From Herbiconiux solani NBRC 106740 (GTDB lineage Bacteria > Actinomycetota > Actinomycetes > Actinomycetales > Microbacteriaceae): 64,000 nt of DNA. The stretch covers positions 25,380 through 89,379 of the forward strand of contig NZ_BCST01000011.1 of assembly GCF_001571005.1 (NCBI RefSeq), written 5' to 3'. Under the pieces are notes generated by a model, which searched no databases, had not been told where the DNA came from, and saw nothing but the letters and a program-made list of their open reading frames with translations. Below are positions 1 to 10,938 of the stretch, in pieces (within the stretch, counting starts at the first letter, position 1; each line of letters starts with the position of its first letter). Position numbers and translations under genes: made by a program.

Positions 1-951
1 GGCGAGCTGCCGAGCGACGCCGAGCTCGCCGCGTTCGAGCAGAGCGAGCGCTCGCAGCGGGCGCTCGACCCGGCCGTCAAGCGCGTGATCGACGAGCTGC
101 CGCTCACCGCGCATCCGATGGACGTCGTGCGCACCGCCGTCTCGGTGATCGGTGCACTCGACCCCGAGTGGGAGGACGCGACGCCCGCCGGCAACCTCCG
201 GAAGTCGGTCGCCCTGCTCGCGAAGATCCCCGCGATCGTCGCCTACGACCAGCGCCGCCGCCGCGGCCAGGAGCTGGTGGAGCCGGACGAGTCGCTCGGC
301 TACTCGGCCAACTTTCTCAAGATGACCTTCGGCGAGGTGCCGTCGGACGTCGTGGTCAAGGCCTTCGACGTGTCGATGATCCTCTACGCCGAGCACTCCT
401 TCAACGCCTCGACCTTCACCGCCCGGGTCGTCACCTCGACCCTGTCCGACCTCTACTCGGCCGTCGTCGCCGGCATCGGCGCGCTCAAGGGCCCGCTGCA
501 CGGTGGCGCGAACGAGGCCGTGATGCACGTCTTCGACGAGATCGGCACGGCGGATGCGGCCGAGGGCTGGCTCGAGGACGCGCTGGCGTCGAAGAAGAAG
601 ATCATGGGCTTCGGTCACCGGGTCTACAAGAACGGCGACTCGCGGGTGCCGACCATGAAGGCCTCGCTCGACACGCTCGTCGAGGAGTACGACCGCCCGG
701 ATCTGCTCGAGCTCTACGTCGCGCTCGACGAGGCGATGCAGTCGCGCAAGTCGATCAAGCCGAACCTCGACTACCCCTCCGGCCCGGCGTACCACCTGAT
801 CGGCTACGACACCGAGATGTTCACGCCGCTGTTCGTCGCCTCGCGGGTGACCGGCTGGACGGCGCACATCATGGAGCAGCTCGCCTCGAACGCGCTCATC
901 CGGCCCCTGTCCGAGTACAACGGCCCCGATGAGCGGCACCTGGAGGGCTAG
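1..951 (+). CDS. Citrate/2-methylcitrate synthase (5' truncated by window edge)
   Basis: Condenses acetyl-CoA or propionyl-CoA with oxaloacetate in the TCA or methylcitrate cycle. The reading frame is open from base 1, so about 316 C-terminal residues are present and the N-terminus lies outside the window. The catalytic histidine signature GFGHRVYKNGDSR is at about 604-642, and the upstream GPLHGGANE segment that lines the active site is also intact. The length and the spacing of these motifs fit the roughly 370-residue bacterial PrpC-like branch rather than the longer hexameric GltA. No prpB or prpD is visible downstream, so citrate and methylcitrate activity cannot be separated here. The next gene starts 60 bp later on the same strand. 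Confidence 0.9.
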   Translation, partial: GELPSDAELAAFEQSERSQRALDPAVKRVIDELPLTAHPMDVVRTAVSVIGALDPEWEDATPAGNLRKSVALLAKIPAIVAYDQRRRRGQELVEPDESLGYSANFLKMTFGEVPSDVVVKAFDVSMILYAEHSFNASTFTARVVTSTLSDLYSAVVAGIGALKGPLHGGANEAVMHVFDEIGTADAAEGWLEDALASKKKIMGFGHRVYKNGDSRVPTMKASLDTLVEEYDRPDLLELYVALDEAMQSRKSIKPNLDYPSGPAYHLIGYDTEMFTPLFVASRVTGWTAHIMEQLASNALIRPLSEYNGPDERHLEG

Positions 952-1011
952 TCGCCGGTAGTCTGCCTCTGAGCGGCAGGCCCGGGGGCGAGGCCGCGGA
1001 GCGGGGGTCTC

Positions 1012-2235
1012 ATGAACGCGTCGGATCCGATCGGGATCGTCGTGATCGCCGGTCTCGCGGTGGTCGCGCCGATCCTCGCCGGTGTCATCGGCCGGGTGGC
1101 CAAGGTGCCGTTGGTGGTCTTCGAGATCCTGCTCGGCGTGCTCGTCGGCCCGAGCATCCTCGGCTGGGTGCCGGTGAGCCCGTTCACCGACGCGCTCGCC
1201 AACTTCGGGCTCGCGATGCTCTTCTTCATGGCCGGCAACGAGATCGACTTCGCGGCCATCAAGGGGCGGCCGTTGCGGCGAGCCGCGCTCGGCTGGCTGA
1301 TCTCGCTCGTCGGCGGGGTCGTCATCGGCATCCTCCTGGCGCCCACCATCGAGGCCGGGGTCTTCATCGGCATCGCGCTGACCTCGACCGCGCTCGGCAC
1401 GATCATGCCGATGCTGCGGGATGCGGGCGAGCTGACGACCCCGTTCGGCCGGGCCGTCACCGCGGTCGGCGCCGCGGGGGAGTTCGGGCCGCTGCTGGCG
1501 ATCTCGATCTTCCTGAGCGGCCGCGACCCGGGAGCCGCCACGGTCGTGCTGATCGGCTTCGCGGTGATCGCGGGGCTCGGCATCCTGCTGGCCTCGCGCG
1601 GGCCGCACCGACGGCTGCACGCGCTCGTCACGGCGACCCTGCACACCAGCGGGCAGTTCGCGGTGCGGCTGGTGCTGCTGATCGTGGCCGCGCTCGTCTG
1701 CCTCAGCATCGCGCTCGGGCTCGACATGCTGCTCGGGGCGTTCGCCGCCGGCATCCTGTTCCGGGTGCTGCTGTCGGGCGCGGATGCACGGGGCCACGAG
1801 GTGATCGAGGCCAAGCTCGAGGCGGTCGCCTTCGGGTTCCTCGTGCCGATCTTCTTCCTCTACACAGGCGTGACCTTCGATCTGCACTCCCTGCTCACGG
1901 CGCCGAACGCGATGCTGCTGCTCCCGGTGTTCCTGGTGCTGCTGCTGATCGTGCGGGGGCTGCCCGGGCTGCTCGCGGCCCCGCCGGGATCGAGCGGGAA
2001 CGACCGGGTGGCGATCGGGCTGTTCAGTGCCACCGGGCTGCCGATCATCGTCGCGGTCACCGCGATCGGGCTGGACGAGCACATCCTCGAGCCGGGGACG
2101 GCCGCGGCGCTGGTCGGGGCGGGGATGCTGTCGGTGCTGCTGTTCCCGCTGATCGCGCTCTGGCGGCGGAAGGCGAGTCTCGGCGGGCAGCTGCGGCCGC
2201 CGGATGAGGGTGTGCTGGTTCCCGAGGAGGGTTAG
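1012..2235 (+). CDS. Cation:proton antiporter, CPA2/KefB-like
   Basis: A 407-residue integral membrane protein made almost entirely of hydrophobic helices, matching the Na+/H+ exchanger fold without a C-terminal TrkA-N or universal stress domain. It begins with a typical first helix (IVVIAGLAVVAPILAG) and has the conserved segment LLGVLVGPSILGWV, then FGLAMLFFMAGNEIDF, typical of CPA2 carriers. It probably exchanges Na+ or K+ for H+ at the plasma membrane. The ATG start is the first in frame after a 60 bp gap. The stop overlaps the stop of the convergent RidA gene by a few bases, leaving no intergenic terminator. The ion specificity cannot be read from the sequence. Confidence 0.88.
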   Translation: MNASDPIGIVVIAGLAVVAPILAGVIGRVAKVPLVVFEILLGVLVGPSILGWVPVSPFTDALANFGLAMLFFMAGNEIDFAAIKGRPLRRAALGWLISLVGGVVIGILLAPTIEAGVFIGIALTSTALGTIMPMLRDAGELTTPFGRAVTAVGAAGEFGPLLAISIFLSGRDPGAATVVLIGFAVIAGLGILLASRGPHRRLHALVTATLHTSGQFAVRLVLLIVAALVCLSIALGLDMLLGAFAAGILFRVLLSGADARGHEVIEAKLEAVAFGFLVPIFFLYTGVTFDLHSLLTAPNAMLLLPVFLVLLLIVRGLPGLLAAPPGSSGNDRVAIGLFSATGLPIIVAVTAIGLDEHILEPGTAAALVGAGMLSVLLFPLIALWRRKASLGGQLRPPDEGVLVPEEG

Positions 2236-2621
2236 GCCGGCGGGAGGGCGGCGATCGCCTCGATCTCGATCAGCGCCTCGGGGCGGCCGAGGCCGACGAC
2301 CCGGAGCATCGACACCGCCGTCGGGACGTCGCCCCAGACCTCGCGGGACGCGCCGAACGCGGCCATCAGGTCGGCCGACTCGACGATCATGATCGTCATC
2401 TTCGCCACGTCCGTCTTCTCGCCGCCCGCCGCCTCGAGCACGGCGATCAGGTTGCGCAGCGCGGTGCGGGTCTGCTCGGCGATGTCGCCGGTGATCGCGC
2501 CGTCCGGGCCGACGCCGTTCTGGCCGCCGATGTAGAGCGTGCGGCCGGCCTCGGCGATCGTGCCCTGCGAGTAGGCCGGGTGGCCCGGGATGCCGGGCGG
2601 GTTGATGTGGGTGATGGGCAT
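2232..2621 (-). CDS. RidA family (YjgF/YER057c/UK114) protein
   Basis: A 129-residue protein beginning MPITHINPPGIPGHPAYSQG. This is the usual RidA opening, where the P-x-x-Y-S-Q segment forms part of the trimer interface. The C-terminus ends in the family hallmark EALIEIEAIAALP. RidA enzymes deaminate reactive enamine/imine intermediates from PLP enzymes; divergent subfamilies have other or unknown roles. I chose the ATG at 2621 because a GGAAGG ribosome site lies just upstream and because the longer upstream frame does not look like protein. The conserved active-site Arg context (P-x-R) reads as a variant (GLGRPEALIE), so the deaminase activity is inferred. Confidence 0.88.
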   Translation of the reverse strand: MPITHINPPGIPGHPAYSQGTIAEAGRTLYIGGQNGVGPDGAITGDIAEQTRTALRNLIAVLEAAGGEKTDVAKMTIMIVESADLMAAFGASREVWGDVPTAVSMLRVVGLGRPEALIEIEAIAALPPA

Positions 2622-2764
2622 GGTCGCGATCCTTCCGTCGTCGCCGGTGTCGTGCATCCGGTTGTCGTGGTCTCGTGCAGTCCGGTGTCGTGCATCCGGG
2701 GGTGCGTCCAGTGTCGCGCCGGGGGTGCCGGAGGGGAAGGGCCCGGGTGTGCCAGGGTGGGGGC

Positions 2765-3265
2765 ATGGAGAACGCCGCCCTCGCCCCTCAGGATATCGAG
2801 CCCGCCGACCTCGCCCACCTCGAGCGGGCGATCGCGCTCGCCCAGGCGGCCCGCGACCGCGGCGACCACCCGTTCGGCGCCGTGCTGGTGACCGCGGAGG
2901 GTGTGGTGGTCGAGGCCATGAACACCGTGAACACCGGGCACAACCCGATCGGGCACGCCGAGACGAACCTCGTCTACGACTCCGGGCAGCAGCTCGAGGT
3001 CGCACAGCTGGCCGGCAGCACGCTGTTCACGAGCACCGAGCCGTGCGCGATGTGCACCGGGGCGATCTACTGGGCCGGGATCCCGCGGGTGGTGTTCGCG
3101 CTCTCCGAGGCCGACCTCGGAGCCATGGTCACCGAGCAGTCGGGGGTGCCGACGCTGGCGCTGCCGAGCCGCGAGGTGCTGGCGCACGGCGGCCGGGTCG
3201 TCGAGGTCGTGGGGCCGGTCGCGCTGCCGGCGGCGACCGAGGTGCACCTGGAGTTCTGGGACTAG
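2765..3265 (+). CDS. Nucleoside/guanine deaminase-type zinc enzyme
   Basis: A 166-residue protein of the cytidine/deoxycytidylate deaminase fold. The zinc site is visible as His64-Ala-Glu66 and Cys94-x2-Cys97 (PCAMCTGAIYWAGI). The PCAMC motif and the whole-length match resemble GuaD-like guanine deaminases and the broad nucleoside deaminase family rather than TadA, which is encoded separately at 43155. The start at 2765 is the first ATG after an upstream GC-rich stretch; the longer in-frame extension overlaps the RidA promoter region and has no family similarity. It probably acts in purine or pyrimidine salvage. The stop codon region overlaps the convergent Lrp gene by 4 bp. Confidence 0.87.
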   Translation: MENAALAPQDIEPADLAHLERAIALAQAARDRGDHPFGAVLVTAEGVVVEAMNTVNTGHNPIGHAETNLVYDSGQQLEVAQLAGSTLFTSTEPCAMCTGAIYWAGIPRVVFALSEADLGAMVTEQSGVPTLALPSREVLAHGGRVVEVVGPVALPAATEVHLEFWD

Positions 3266-3783
3266 GGCGTCCGCAGGGCGCGCGGGTCGGCGACGCCGTC
3301 GCGCACCTGGGTCCACGACCCGCCCTCGGCCATGTGCTCCACGCCGATCAGGTGGTCGAAGACGATGTTCGTCTGGGTCGAGGCGACCGAGTTGTCCATG
3401 CTGAGCTCGCTCGCCACGAAGTCGCGCAGCTGCCCGGTCGAGGTGCAGGCGACGTGGATGAGGAAGTCGTCCGCGCCGCCGAGGAAGAAGACGTTCAGCA
3501 CATTCGGCAGGGTGATCACGCGCTGCGCGTAGGTCTTGATCTCGGCCCGGGCCTGCGCCTTCAGCCGCACCGCGACGATCGCCTCGATCGGCAGGCCGAG
3601 GGAGGCCCAGTCGGGCTGCGCGTGGAACGAGCGGAGCACGCCCTTCTCGAGCAGGGCGCGCACCCGCACCAGGCAGGTCGACGCGGCGATGCCCACGCGC
3701 TCGGCCAGCTCCTTGTTCGGCAGTCGCGCCTCGCGGCAGAGCTCCCAGACGATCCGTTCGTCGATCTCGTCGATTCCCTCCAC
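3262..3783 (-). CDS. Lrp/AsnC family regulator, probable regulator of ald
   Basis: A 173-residue Lrp/AsnC protein. The N-terminal helix-turn-helix covers about residues 24-43 (NKELAERVGIAASTCLVRVRALLEKG) and the RAM ligand-binding domain runs from about 70 to 150. The start is set at GTG 3783, which has GGAAGG 7 bases upstream; a longer frame to 3831 exists but has no ribosome site. It is transcribed divergently from the alanine dehydrogenase gene, an arrangement in which Lrp proteins (AldR in mycobacteria) sense alanine and control ald. Two perfect inverted repeats in the shared upstream region are good operator candidates. Confidence 0.9.
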   Translation of the reverse strand: MEGIDEIDERIVWELCREARLPNKELAERVGIAASTCLVRVRALLEKGVLRSFHAQPDWASLGLPIEAIVAVRLKAQARAEIKTYAQRVITLPNVLNVFFLGGADDFLIHVACTSTGQLRDFVASELSMDNSVASTQTNIVFDHLIGVEHMAEGGSWTQVRDGVADPRALRTP

Positions 3784-3834
3784 GGGGACCTTCCCTCTCC
3801 TCTGCCGAACGCATCCGCTCAATAGTGGCATGCG

Positions 3835-3851
3835 ACCGAATCATATTCGGT
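3835..3851. promoter_or_regulatory. Palindrome in lrp-ald intergenic region (candidate Lrp operator 1)
   Basis: ACCGAA, five A/T-rich bases, then TTCGGT: a perfect 6-bp inverted repeat with an AT-rich centre in an otherwise GC-rich region. This is the shape expected for an Lrp/AsnC dimer site. It lies 51 bp upstream of the lrp start and about 80 bp upstream of the ald start. Confidence 0.6.
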
Positions 3852-3872
3852 ACTGATGACAGGATGACGAAT

Positions 3873-3897
3873 CGCCTCGATAATCGTTGTCGAGGCG
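3873..3897. promoter_or_regulatory. Palindrome upstream of ald (candidate Lrp operator 2)
   Basis: CGCCTCGA, nine bases, then TCGAGGCG: a perfect 8-bp inverted repeat 35 bp upstream of the ald start. It could be a second regulator site or an mRNA leader hairpin. Its centre is about 42 bp from the centre of the first palindrome, close to four helical turns, which would suit cooperative Lrp octamer binding. Confidence 0.5.
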
Positions 3898-3931
3898 GCG
3901 CACAGGCCTCATCGGCAAAGGAGACGGTCGC

Positions 3932-5077
3932 GTGATCATCGGTGTTCCCAAGGAGATCAAGAACAACGAGTTCCGGGTGGCGATGACGCCGTCCGGAGTG
4001 TTCGAACTGGTGAAGCACGGGCACACCGTGCTGGTCGAGGCTGGCGCGGGGGCGGGAGCCGCCATCACCGACGCGGAGTATGCGGCGGCCGGCGCATCCG
4101 TCACCGATGTCGACGCGGTCTGGGCCGCGGAGATGATCGTCAAGGTCAAGGAGCCGATCGCGCCGGAGTACGGGCGGATGCGCGAGGGCCAGCTGATCTT
4201 CACCTACCTCCACCTCGCCGCGGCCGAGCCGCTCGTGCAGGCGCTGCTCGACTCGCGCGCCACCGCGATCGCCTACGAGACCGTGCAGCTGCCGGATCGC
4301 ACGCTGCCGCTGCTCGCTCCGATGTCCGAGGTGGCCGGCCGCCTCTCGGTGATGGTCGGCAGCTACCACCTGATGGGTTCGCAGGGCGGCCGCGGGGTGC
4401 TGCTCGGCGGGGTGCCCGGGGTCAGGCCCGCCAAGGTGACCGTGATCGGCGGCGGGATGGCGGGCGAGAACGCGGTGCAGCAGGCGGTCGCCGCCGGGGC
4501 CGACGTCACGGTGCTCGACCTCAGCATCCCGCGCCTGCGGCACATCGACGAGGTCTTCGCAGGCCGGGTGAAGACCGTCGTCTCGAACGCCTTCGAGGTC
4601 GAGCGGTCGGTGCTCGAGGCCGACCTCGTGATCGGCGCCGTGCTCGTGCCCGGTGCCGCCGCGCCGAAGCTCGTGACGCACGACCTCGTGCTGCGGATGA
4701 AGCCCGGTTCGGTGCTCGTGGACATCGCGATCGACCAGGGCGGCTGCTTCGAGGACTCGCGGCCGACCACGCACGACGACCCCACCTACCGGGTGGGCGA
4801 CGCCATCTTCTACTGTGTCGCGAACATGCCGGGCGCGGTCTCGTCGACCTCGACCGCGGCGCTGACGAACGCGACGCTGCCGTATGTCGTGAAGCTCGCC
4901 GACCTGGGCTGGCGAGCCGCGACCGCGCGGGACGAGGCGCTGGCGCTGGGGGTCTCGACGGTCGACGGGCGGCTGACGCACCGGGCGACGGCGGATGCCT
5001 TCCCGCACTTCGGGTACACGCCGCTGGAGGAGGTCGTGGGAGCCGGGGCCGAGGCGGTCGGGGTGGCGCGCGGCTGA
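3932..5077 (+). CDS. ald: Alanine dehydrogenase
   Basis: NAD-dependent oxidative deamination of L-alanine to pyruvate and ammonia, reversible. The 381-residue protein has the family start [20 protein letters not shown] with substrate-binding Arg15, catalytic-site Lys73 (KVKEP) and His94 (TYLHLAA). The nucleotide-binding glycine motif VIGGGMAG lies around residue 172. The length matches the family exactly. The GTG start at 3932 follows AAAGGAGA by 7 bases. It is divergent from an Lrp gene and almost abuts the convergent SNF2 gene (6 bp gap). Expression is probably alanine-responsive through the Lrp protein. Confidence 0.96.
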   Translation: MIIGVPKEIKNNEFRVAMTPSGVFELVKHGHTVLVEAGAGAGAAITDAEYAAAGASVTDVDAVWAAEMIVKVKEPIAPEYGRMREGQLIFTYLHLAAAEPLVQALLDSRATAIAYETVQLPDRTLPLLAPMSEVAGRLSVMVGSYHLMGSQGGRGVLLGGVPGVRPAKVTVIGGGMAGENAVQQAVAAGADVTVLDLSIPRLRHIDEVFAGRVKTVVSNAFEVERSVLEADLVIGAVLVPGAAAPKLVTHDLVLRMKPGSVLVDIAIDQGGCFEDSRPTTHDDPTYRVGDAIFYCVANMPGAVSSTSTAALTNATLPYVVKLADLGWRAATARDEALALGVSTVDGRLTHRATADAFPHFGYTPLEEVVGAGAEAVGVARG

Positions 5078-5083
5078 TCCGGC

Positions 5084-8257
<3,174 letters not shown>

Positions 8258-8297
8258 GCCTCCATCGTCTCATCGACCCCGGACACCGAGCCTGGTT

Positions 8298-8325
8298 TTG
8301 ACAGCCCCGAACCGCATGCTAGGCT
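8298..8325 (+). promoter_or_regulatory. Sigma-70-type promoter of tRNA-Arg
   Basis: A perfect -35 box TTGACA at 8298-8303 is followed after 16 bases by TAGGCT at 8320-8325, placing the transcription start about 25 bases before the mature tRNA 5' end. Consensus -35 boxes are rare in this GC-rich sequence, so this fits a strong constitutive tRNA promoter. Confidence 0.7.
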
Positions 8326-8355
8326 CTGTTGTTCGTGCGGTGTTGCACTGCACTT

Positions 8356-8432
<77 letters not shown>

Positions 8433-8434
8433 AT

Positions 8435-8474
8435 AACTCCCCCGACATCTCCGGATGCCGGGGGAGTTCTTTTT
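8435..8474 (+). terminator. Rho-independent terminator of tRNA-Arg
   Basis: A perfect 9-bp stem (AACTCCCCC at 8435-8443 with GGGGGAGTT at 8460-8468) with a 16-base loop, followed by CTTTTT. It starts two bases after the CCA end. Confidence 0.9.
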
Positions 8475-8981
8475 CTCCCCGACTTCTTCTCGACGTGACG
8501 AGCTGGACCAGGACTCCTTAGCTTTGAGGTGCTGCCGACCAGTTCAGTATCGGTCTGGGGTATTACCAACCCCTCTGCTCCCTGCTCAAGCACGGGCGCA
8601 TCCCACGGCGGGCGAGCATGCGCGAATGAGGGCTATTGATAATTACTGATATATCCTCAATCTGTGACCCTATCCAAACGGCGGAATCCCCGATGCACGA
8701 GGCGCGGAGAATGGGACAACACTGTCGCTCTGCCGGGGTTGCCGTATCTCGGTGTCCTTTTCGCGGCTCTCCGGGGGCGACTCCGAGACAGCCTCGCCGG
8801 TAGGTGTCATCCTTGCGAAAACGGTTGCGGAAGGTCAGTCGATCCTTCATGGCGCTTCTGCAGTCAGGAGTGCGCACAGGAATTTTCCGGATTGACGGCG
8901 TGGTGAGCGTACGAGTCGCTCGCCGGTCTGAGTAGCTCCGATGCAGTCGCGAACAACTTGGGAGAGTGATCCGAAAGCAAT
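8475..8981. other. Gene-poor tract 3' of tRNA-Arg with atypical composition
   Basis: About 500 bp without a convincing full-length gene. It contains A/T-rich patches (for example around 8635-8655) and codon patterns unlike the flanking genes. The only protein-like signal is a cysteine-rich frame at 8664-8906, listed separately. tRNA 3' ends are common integration sites for mobile elements, so this may be a scar, but I found no integrase and no second copy of the tRNA 3' end in the tract. Confidence 0.5.
8664..8906 (+). CDS. Possible small zinc-ribbon protein or gene remnant
   Basis: An 80-codon frame whose C-terminal third looks like a treble-clef or zinc-ribbon element: CENGCGRSVDPSWRFCSQEC, with CxxxC and, 11 residues later, another CxxxC. 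The first 45 residues resemble no protein I know and the GTG start has no ribosome site, so this may be the surviving 3' part of a decayed gene. The codon usage differs from the neighbours (more A/T at third positions). Function unknown; such ribbons usually bind one zinc and act in protein or nucleic acid contacts. Confidence 0.35.
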   Translation: MTLSKRRNPRCTRRGEWDNTVALPGLPYLGVLFAALRGRLRDSLAGRCHPCENGCGRSVDPSWRFCSQECAQEFSGLTAW

Positions 8982-9362
8982 TCATGGGCGGAGGTGGGCC
9001 GCCACGTTGACGACGTGGCCGGCGAGGTCGCGGACAAAGAAGCGGCGGATGCCCCAGACCTCGTCGCGGAGGCCGCGCACGATCGGCCATCCCTCCTCTT
9101 CAGCGCGGGCGAACGCGCGGTCGGCGTCGTCGACCTCGATCGAGATGTCGACCTCGAGCAGCTCGGGATCGAGCGCCGTGGGACTCGGCCAGATCACGAT
9201 CACCTGGGTCGTGGGGGTGCTGCGGGAGACGAACAGGAGCATGCCGTCCTGCTCCATCGACACCCGCATCCCGAGCAGGCCCTCGTAGAACGACCGCGCC
9301 GCGGCCGGGTCGTCGCCGTGCACCACCGGGATCGCCCGGCGCACGTCCAACCCCTCGCTCAT
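8982..9362 (-). CDS. VOC (glyoxalase/bleomycin resistance) family protein
   Basis: A 126-residue protein of the vicinal oxygen chelate fold. It opens with RRAIPVVHGDDPAAARSFYEGLLGM, the usual first beta-alpha unit, and ends with RRFFVRDLAGHVVNVAAH, where a conserved metal-ligand or structural acid/His normally sits. The family includes glyoxalase I, dioxygenases and drug-binding proteins; substrate cannot be predicted. The start ATG at 9362 is preceded by AGGGGAG. It forms a same-strand pair with the acidic protein upstream. Confidence 0.82.
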   Translation of the reverse strand: MSEGLDVRRAIPVVHGDDPAAARSFYEGLLGMRVSMEQDGMLLFVSRSTPTTQVIVIWPSPTALDPELLEVDISIEVDDADRAFARAEEEGWPIVRGLRDEVWGIRRFFVRDLAGHVVNVAAHLRP

Positions 9363-9393
9363 CTCCCCTCGCCTGCTTCGGCCTCTGGTTCGA

Positions 9394-9816
9394 TCAGAGG
9401 TCGTCGATGTCGGGGTCGGGGTTGTCGGGGTGCTCGTCGGCGCCGGGCGCGGGGTCGGGGCCGTTCTGGTAGCCGGTCTCGGCGGGGTCGGGGTCGACCG
9501 CCGCGGACTCCGTGGACTGGTCGGCCGCGGGGACGTCGGGGTCGTCGGGAGCGAGGTTCGCATCGGGGTCACTGACCGAGCGGCCGGAACCGGAATCGGC
9601 GCTGGAACCGGAATCGCCGCCCGCGCCTTCCGTGGCCGGAGTACCGGCGTCTCCGCGCGCTCGGCCGTCGGCGCCGGAGGCCGAGTCGGTCTCGGGGAAG
9701 GAGTAGTCGTATTCGTCCATGTTGGGATCCATTTCGCGTTCGCCGGACATCTCGGCTCCGATCTGCTCCACTCCGACCGGCCTCGCCGGCGGCGCGGCTC
9801 CGGTGCCTGACTCCAT
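9394..9816 (-). CDS. Acidic, low-complexity hypothetical protein
   Basis: A 140-residue protein rich in Asp, Pro, Ser, Ala and Gly, with no hydrophobic core, signal peptide or recognised domain; it is probably intrinsically disordered. The least biased part is MDPNMDEYDYSFPETD around residues 29-44. I kept the first ATG (9816) because GGGAG stands 6 bases upstream, but starts at MSGEREMD or MDPNMDEY are possible. It lies 31 bp upstream of the VOC gene on the same strand. I do not recognise a family. Confidence 0.55.
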   Translation of the reverse strand: MESGTGAAPPARPVGVEQIGAEMSGEREMDPNMDEYDYSFPETDSASGADGRARGDAGTPATEGAGGDSGSSADSGSGRSVSDPDANLAPDDPDVPAADQSTESAAVDPDPAETGYQNGPDPAPGADEHPDNPDPDIDDL

Positions 9817-10003
9817 GGTGCGCTCCCGGCGCCCATCCGCACAGCCTCTCGGCCGAAATCGGCCGGACGAGGCGCGCGCTGAGCCGACTCGGGAAAGAAG
9901 TTCGAAAAAAATCCGACAGGGTGCATCCGGATGGCCCGTTCCGCCGGAAGTGGGGGTGTAAGACGTTTTCCCGCTGCTCTTCGGAGCTGATCAGGAGGTA
10001 CTC

Positions 10004-10837
10004 ATGCGCAAGACCCTCATCGCCGGCATCGCCGCCGGCGCCCTCATCGCGGTCGCCACCGCCATCCCCGCGTCGGCCGCCGACGGCGACGCCAAGCTCT
10101 CGGTGCTCCACGCCGTCCCGGGCCTCACCGTCGACGTCTACGTCAACAACGCCCTCACCCTCGACGACTTCACCCCCGGCACCCTCGCCGGCCCACTGGA
10201 GCTCCCGGCGGGCACCTACACGGTCGCCATCACCGCGGCCGACGCCGCCGACGCGAGCGCCCCGGCCATCGGGCCCATCGACCTGACGCTGGCAGCCGGA
10301 GGCAACTACACCGCCGTGGCCCACCTCGACCCGGCTGGCAAGCCCACCGCGACGCTCTACACCAACGACACCTCGACGTTGGCCGCCGGCCAGGGGCGCC
10401 TCACGGTGCGCCATGACGCCGCGGCCCCCGCGGTCGACGTGCTCGCCGGCGGAGCCGCCGTGATCTCGAACCTGTCCAACCCGGGCGAGCAGTCGCTGAC
10501 CCTCCCGGCCGGCACCGTCTCGGCCTCGGTCGCGGCCACCGGCACCACGGCGCCCGTCATCGGCCCGGCCGATGTCACGGTCGCCGAGGGCACCAACACG
10601 ATCGTCTACGCCTGGGGCAGCCTCGAGGCGGGCAACCTCGCGCTCGCCACGCAGACCATCGACGGCCTGCACTCGAACCCGGGCGGAGTCCCGGCCGGTG
10701 AAGCGGGCCTGGTCGCCACCAACCGCCCCGCCGACGCCGCACCCCTGTGGGCCGGAGCCGCGATCATCCTGCTGATCGGCGCCGCGTTCGGTGGCCTTCG
10801 CCTCCGCCGCCTCGCCTCGGCCAAGGCGGACCGCTGA
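10004..10837 (+). CDS. Secreted DUF4397 protein with C-terminal membrane anchor
   Basis: A 277-residue exported protein. Residues 1-26 form a Sec signal peptide ending in PASAADG. Two DUF4397 beta-sandwich units follow (LSVLHAVPGLTVDVYVNN near 33 and LTVRHDAAAPAVDVLAGG near 135). The C-terminus has a hydrophobic helix (PLWAGAAIILLIGAAFGG) and a basic tail (LRLRRLASAKADR), like a cell wall sorting signal, but a canonical LPxTG is absent; VPAGEAG precedes the helix. A strong AGGAGGT site lies before ATG 10004. It is followed directly by a class F sortase gene, so covalent attachment to the wall is a reasonable guess. The domain's biochemical role is unknown. Confidence 0.88.
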   Translation: MRKTLIAGIAAGALIAVATAIPASAADGDAKLSVLHAVPGLTVDVYVNNALTLDDFTPGTLAGPLELPAGTYTVAITAADAADASAPAIGPIDLTLAAGGNYTAVAHLDPAGKPTATLYTNDTSTLAAGQGRLTVRHDAAAPAVDVLAGGAAVISNLSNPGEQSLTLPAGTVSASVAATGTTAPVIGPADVTVAEGTNTIVYAWGSLEAGNLALATQTIDGLHSNPGGVPAGEAGLVATNRPADAAPLWAGAAIILLIGAAFGGLRLRRLASAKADR

Positions 10838-10938
10838 TCCGGTCACCCCGCCCCATCCGTCCCCGGCCGGGATCCCTCACCCGAGGATCCCGGCCGGGGG
10901 CTCCCGAGCGCACGGCCGGGGCCCCTGCAGCCCCGGCC

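Noticed and set aside
2765..3265. Second tadA
   Set aside because: Lacks the tRNA-contacting segments seen in the protein at 43155 and matches guanine deaminase-like proteins over its whole length.
3884..3931. Riboswitch upstream of ald
   Set aside because: The leader is too short and its only structure is a simple palindrome; regulation by the adjacent Lrp protein explains it better.
2447..5008. 853-codon minus-strand frame across several genes
   Set aside because: Runs antisense to the deaminase and ald and through the Lrp gene in another frame; Arg/His-rich composition.
10747..10938. N-terminal extension of the sortase inside the DUF4397 gene
   Set aside because: The extra residues are an Arg/Pro-rich frame shadow and put the signal peptide in the middle of the protein.
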